Below are positions 61,354 through 64,000 of a stretch of 64,000 nucleotides of DNA, piece after piece (positions within the stretch are counted from its first letter, which is position 1; the number at the start of each line of letters is the position of its first letter). Made by a program: the position numbers and the translations under genes. This stretch comes from an uncultured Psychroserpens sp. (GTDB taxonomy: Bacteria; Bacteroidota; Bacteroidia; Flavobacteriales; Flavobacteriaceae): positions 310,001 through 374,000 of the forward strand of contig CANKZZ010000001.1 of NCBI GenBank assembly GCA_947488655.1, written 5' to 3'. Below the pieces are notes generated by a model. The model was not told the DNA's origin and ran no database searches. It worked only from the letters and a program-made list of their open reading frames with translations.

Positions 61354-62715
61354 ATGAAAAAACAACATTATAATGTCTTTGTAATTGGTAGTGGAATTGC
61401 AGGTCAAACCGTTGCAGAAACTTGTGTTAAAAATGGGCTATCTGTAGCTATTGCAGATAAAAGAGAATTTGGTGGTACTTGTGCTATTAGAGGATGTGAT
61501 CCCAAAAAAATATTAATTCAATTTGCAGATTTAGTACATAAAACAAATAAATTGACTGGATTAGGTGTAGTAGATCCTTTAAAGATTAAATGGAAATCTG
61601 TACAAAAGTTTAAATCAACATTTACTGAGCCAGTACCATTATCTACAGAGCAAGATTTAAAAGATTTAGGTATAACTTTATACCACCAATCTCCAAAGTT
61701 TATTAGTGAGAACGAAGTATTAGTAGAAGGCAAAACAATCTCTGCAGATACTTTTGTTATTGCAACAGGTTTAGTACCTAGAACTTTAAAGTTTAAAGGA
61801 GCAGAGACATTAAAGACGAGTGATGCTATTCTCAATCTTAAAAAAATCCCTAAATCGGCAACGTTTATAGGTTCTGGTTATGTTGGGATGGAGTTTGCTT
61901 ATATGCTGTCTACTCTAGGTTGTAAGGTTACCATTTTAGAGCAAAGTGAAAGAGCACTTTCGGTATTTGATTCGTACTTAGTAAATCAACTCGTAAGTAG
62001 CCTAAAAAATAATGGCGTTACATTTAAATTTAATGCCCAGACGATTTCAGTAGAAAAATTAAGAAAAAACAGTAAAATTACGTTTAAGCATAAAAAGAAA
62101 ACAAAAACGATTAAATCAAGGTACGTTTTTAATACCTCAGGTAGAGTGCCAGCAATCGAGCTTTTAGATTTGGAAAAAGCTAATATTAAAAGCGATAATT
62201 CTGGGGTTTTAGTTAATGATTTTTTACAGAGTAACAGTAATAAAAATGTCTATGCTTGTGGAGATGTGTCTAGTAAGTCTGTGCCATTAACACCACTTTC
62301 TGGCTTGCAAGGTTATATTGTTGGTGAAAACATATTATTAGGAAATAAGAAAAAATTTGAAGATCCCTTGGTACCCTCTGTTGTATTTACTTATCCTAAT
62401 TTAGCAATGGTTGGTTATACCGAAGATGAAGCTAAAAAACGTTATAAAAATATTAGAGTTTTTAAAGGAGATGCGTCTAATTGGTATAATGTTAAAAAGG
62501 AAAATGGAGATACTTATGCTTATAAAATAATAGCCAATGAGCGTACCAATAAAATTGTTGGTGCACATTTATTAAGTGCTCATGCAAACGAAACTATAAA
62601 TATTTTAACTACTGCAATGAATAATGACATGACGGTAGACCAATTTAAAAAAATGATTTTTACATACCCATCTTACGCTAATGATTTAAAAAGTATGATG
62701 AAAGACGAGGATTAA
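61354..62715 (+). CDS. Pyridine nucleotide-disulfide reductase-like flavoprotein
   Basis: The 453-residue flavoprotein has FAD loop VIGSGIAGQTVAE, a redox-active Cys pair C-x4-C in GGTCAIRGCDPKK, and the NAD(P)-binding loop FIGSGYVGMEFAYML, followed by a dimerisation domain. In glutathione and dihydrolipoamide reductases a C-terminal His-Glu pair acts as the base. Here the region reads FTYPSYANDL, with Tyr in place of His, so the chemistry may differ or the substrate be another disulfide. The next gene begins one base after its stop, suggesting co-expression with the UDG-like protein. Confidence 0.85.
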   Translation: MKKQHYNVFVIGSGIAGQTVAETCVKNGLSVAIADKREFGGTCAIRGCDPKKILIQFADLVHKTNKLTGLGVVDPLKIKWKSVQKFKSTFTEPVPLSTEQDLKDLGITLYHQSPKFISENEVLVEGKTISADTFVIATGLVPRTLKFKGAETLKTSDAILNLKKIPKSATFIGSGYVGMEFAYMLSTLGCKVTILEQSERALSVFDSYLVNQLVSSLKNNGVTFKFNAQTISVEKLRKNSKITFKHKKKTKTIKSRYVFNTSGRVPAIELLDLEKANIKSDNSGVLVNDFLQSNSNKNVYACGDVSSKSVPLTPLSGLQGYIVGENILLGNKKKFEDPLVPSVVFTYPNLAMVGYTEDEAKKRYKNIRVFKGDASNWYNVKKENGDTYAYKIIANERTNKIVGAHLLSAHANETINILTTAMNNDMTVDQFKKMIFTYPSYANDLKSMMKDED

Positions 62716-62716
62716 A

Positions 62717-63289
62717 ATGATGCAAGATTTACTGCTCGAAATAAGACAATGTAGAATTTGTGAAGCACACTTACCGTTAGGTGCCAGACCAATTTCCGAA
62801 GCTCATAAAAACTCTAAAATTGTATTGTTAAGTCAAGCTCCTGGAAGAGTTGCACATCAAAAAGGTATAGCATGGATGGATGCCAGCGGAAAGCGACTAC
62901 GAGAATGGCTTGGTGTTGACGAAGACACTTTTTATAATCCCCAAAACTTTGCTATTATGCCAATGGGTTTTTGCTATCCAGGAAAAGGAAAAAGTGGAGA
63001 CTTGCCACCAAGACCAGAATGTGCACCAACATGGCATGACTTATTATGGCAAGAATTCAAAAATGTAGAGTTAGTAATTTTAATTGGAGCATATGCTCAA
63101 AAACAATATTTAAAAGAGCAAGCCAAACGCACATTAACAGAGACGGTTGCTAACTATAACAACTATTTACCAAAATATTTTGTGCTTCCACATCCAAGCC
63201 CTAGAAATCGGTTTTGGTTAACAAAAAATCCTTGGTTTGAAGAGGAGGTATTATTAGAATTAAAAATGAAGATTAATACAATTTTGTAA
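62717..63289 (+). CDS. Uracil-DNA glycosylase superfamily protein
   Basis: The 190-residue protein shows the UDG fold: an N-terminal Cys pair CRIC, motif A-like LLSQAPGRVAHQKG, the hydrophobic core VELVILIGAYAQKQY and the C-terminal motif LPHPSPRN (H-P-S-P). Two further Cys (GFCYPGKG and PEC) with CRIC could bind an iron-sulfur cluster as in family 4 enzymes. It should remove damaged bases, but specificity cannot be told. Motif A lacks the usual Asp or Asn after Gly-Gln. It starts at the second codon of the ATGATG pair and follows the flavoprotein gene by one base. Confidence 0.8.
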   Translation: MMQDLLLEIRQCRICEAHLPLGARPISEAHKNSKIVLLSQAPGRVAHQKGIAWMDASGKRLREWLGVDEDTFYNPQNFAIMPMGFCYPGKGKSGDLPPRPECAPTWHDLLWQEFKNVELVILIGAYAQKQYLKEQAKRTLTETVANYNNYLPKYFVLPHPSPRNRFWLTKNPWFEEEVLLELKMKINTIL

Positions 63290-63330
63290 AAAAACCTCCA
63301 ATTTCCGTAGTAAGAAAAAAGAGGTTATTT
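63288..63330. terminator. Bidirectional terminator-like hairpin
   Basis: The arms AACCTC and GAGGTT enclose 22 bases, with an A tract before and T-rich sequence after, so it can serve the genes converging on it from both sides. Confidence 0.5.
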
Positions 63331-63356
63331 CTAAGTTAAAAAGTTTTTACTAATTA

Positions 63357-63959
63357 TTAGTATTTAGACCCATCATGCTTTCCTACTTCAAAACCATGCT
63401 TACCTAAATATTGGTTACCACTTTCTACAGCACCTTCTTCAATATCAGTACCCATAGAGTCGTTCCAACGGTTGAGGTAACCAAAAAGAGAAATTACACC
63501 AAGCATTTCTACAATTTCGCCTTCATCCCAATGTTCATATAAACGTTTTTTAATATCTGCATCAACACCATTTGGCACTTGAGAAGCAGCTAAACTAAAA
63601 TCTAGCGCAGCACGCTCTGCATCAGAAAATGCACTATGTGTTCTATATTCCCAAATATTGTCTAATTGCTCTTGCTCTGCACCATAACGCTCTGCAGCTC
63701 TAATAGCATGAGCTTGGCAATAACGACAACCCGTAGAGTTACTAGATACCCAAGCAATCATACGTTTTAAAGCAGATGTTACACGACCTTCATTGGCCAT
63801 AACTGCCTTATTTAGGTTTATAAAAGCTTTAGAAATTGCAGGACGACGCTGCATGGTTAATACAGAGTTTGGGCAAAACCCAAGAGTCTCATTAAAAAAC
63901 TCTGCAAGCTTTTTTGTTTCTGGATCATGTTCTGCAGATAAAGGAGTAACTAATGCCAT
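63357..63959 (-). CDS. AhpD-like carboxymuconolactone decarboxylase family protein
   Basis: The 200-residue protein has the AhpD-type redox site CRYCQAH (C-x-x-C-x-x-H) in a helical core beginning with ALKRMIAWVSSNSTG, with the family segment YRTHSAFSDAERAALDFSLAAS. Such proteins reduce peroxides or act as peroxidase-related enzymes, using the Cys pair. It is cytosolic. The gene stands alone at the end of the window, with its promoter region partly outside. Confidence 0.85.
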   Translation of the reverse strand: MALVTPLSAEHDPETKKLAEFFNETLGFCPNSVLTMQRRPAISKAFINLNKAVMANEGRVTSALKRMIAWVSSNSTGCRYCQAHAIRAAERYGAEQEQLDNIWEYRTHSAFSDAERAALDFSLAASQVPNGVDADIKKRLYEHWDEGEIVEMLGVISLFGYLNRWNDSMGTDIEEGAVESGNQYLGKHGFEVGKHDGSKY

Positions 63960-64000
63960 AGATTTGTTTTTTTTAGTAGTATTTTTGAGTTAACAATAAA

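Noticed and set aside
1-64000. CRISPR array, rRNA genes, IS elements
   Set aside because: No regularly spaced direct repeats, rRNA sequence or transposase with inverted repeats was seen in the window.

Overview
The window looks like chromosome from a marine-type Flavobacteriaceae bacterium (Bacteroidota). The DNA is AT-rich, start regions mostly lack Shine-Dalgarno sequences, several upstream regions carry TAnnTTTG-type -7 boxes, and there are type IX secretion sorting domains of both type A and type B, a PID-CTERM-like small protein, and core genes typical of the group (alr-tdk, rpmF-fabH-accB-accC). It splits sharply into an integrated island (1 to about 20014) and ordinary chromosome (about 20015 to 64000). 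The island begins inside a tyrosine recombinase gene that is open to base 1. It ends at a 42-base copy of the 3' part of a CAU-anticodon tRNA gene (19973-20014), the expected displaced attachment half-site. Mobile-element housekeeping genes (AAA_24-type ATPase, DUF3871, a small winged-HTH protein, RadC-like, XRE regulator) flank a defence core at 3431-16991. The core is two convergent, tightly overlapped five-gene operons. The plus operon encodes a DUF4007 protein (SspB-like), a 1072-residue P-loop ATPase (SspC-like), a PP-loop sulfurtransferase (SspD/DndC-like), a DUF262 protein with a DGQQR motif but no HNH domain, and a Ser/Thr kinase. The minus operon encodes a cysteine desulfurase (SspA/DndA role), a PLD-nuclease/DEAH helicase, a 72-residue protein, an SMC-like ATPase with a CxxC hook (DndD-like), and an unrecognised 163-residue protein. 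I read this as a single-strand DNA phosphorothioation (Ssp-type) modification module with a composite restriction arm. The kinase, the HNH-less DUF262 protein and the two small proteins are the parts I cannot match to a described system. The chromosomal part holds, in order: an EcsC-family protein; an exported SH3 protein and a beta-propeller LytS/LytTR two-component pair; riboflavin synthase and pdxA; a DUF177-rpmF-fabH-accB-accC lipid block; mtgA; a type III polyketide synthase cluster with its own oxidoreductase, methyltransferase, enoyl reductase, dehydratase, ketosynthase, ACP and phosphopantetheinyl transferase (34740-41341); a phosphoesterase, a frameshifted TPR gene and an ABC ATPase; a prolyl oligopeptidase lipoprotein; two tandem FG-GAP T9SS proteins and a di-haem lipoprotein; asd, mscL, alr and tdk; a T9SS type B adhesin-like protein; rsmI; a disulfide-reductase-like flavoprotein; a UDG-family protein; and an AhpD-like protein. 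Several dispersed palindromes and an over-represented 8-mer (TTCCGAAG, 22 copies seen after base 22200 and none in the island) are noted as structure that the genes do not explain.
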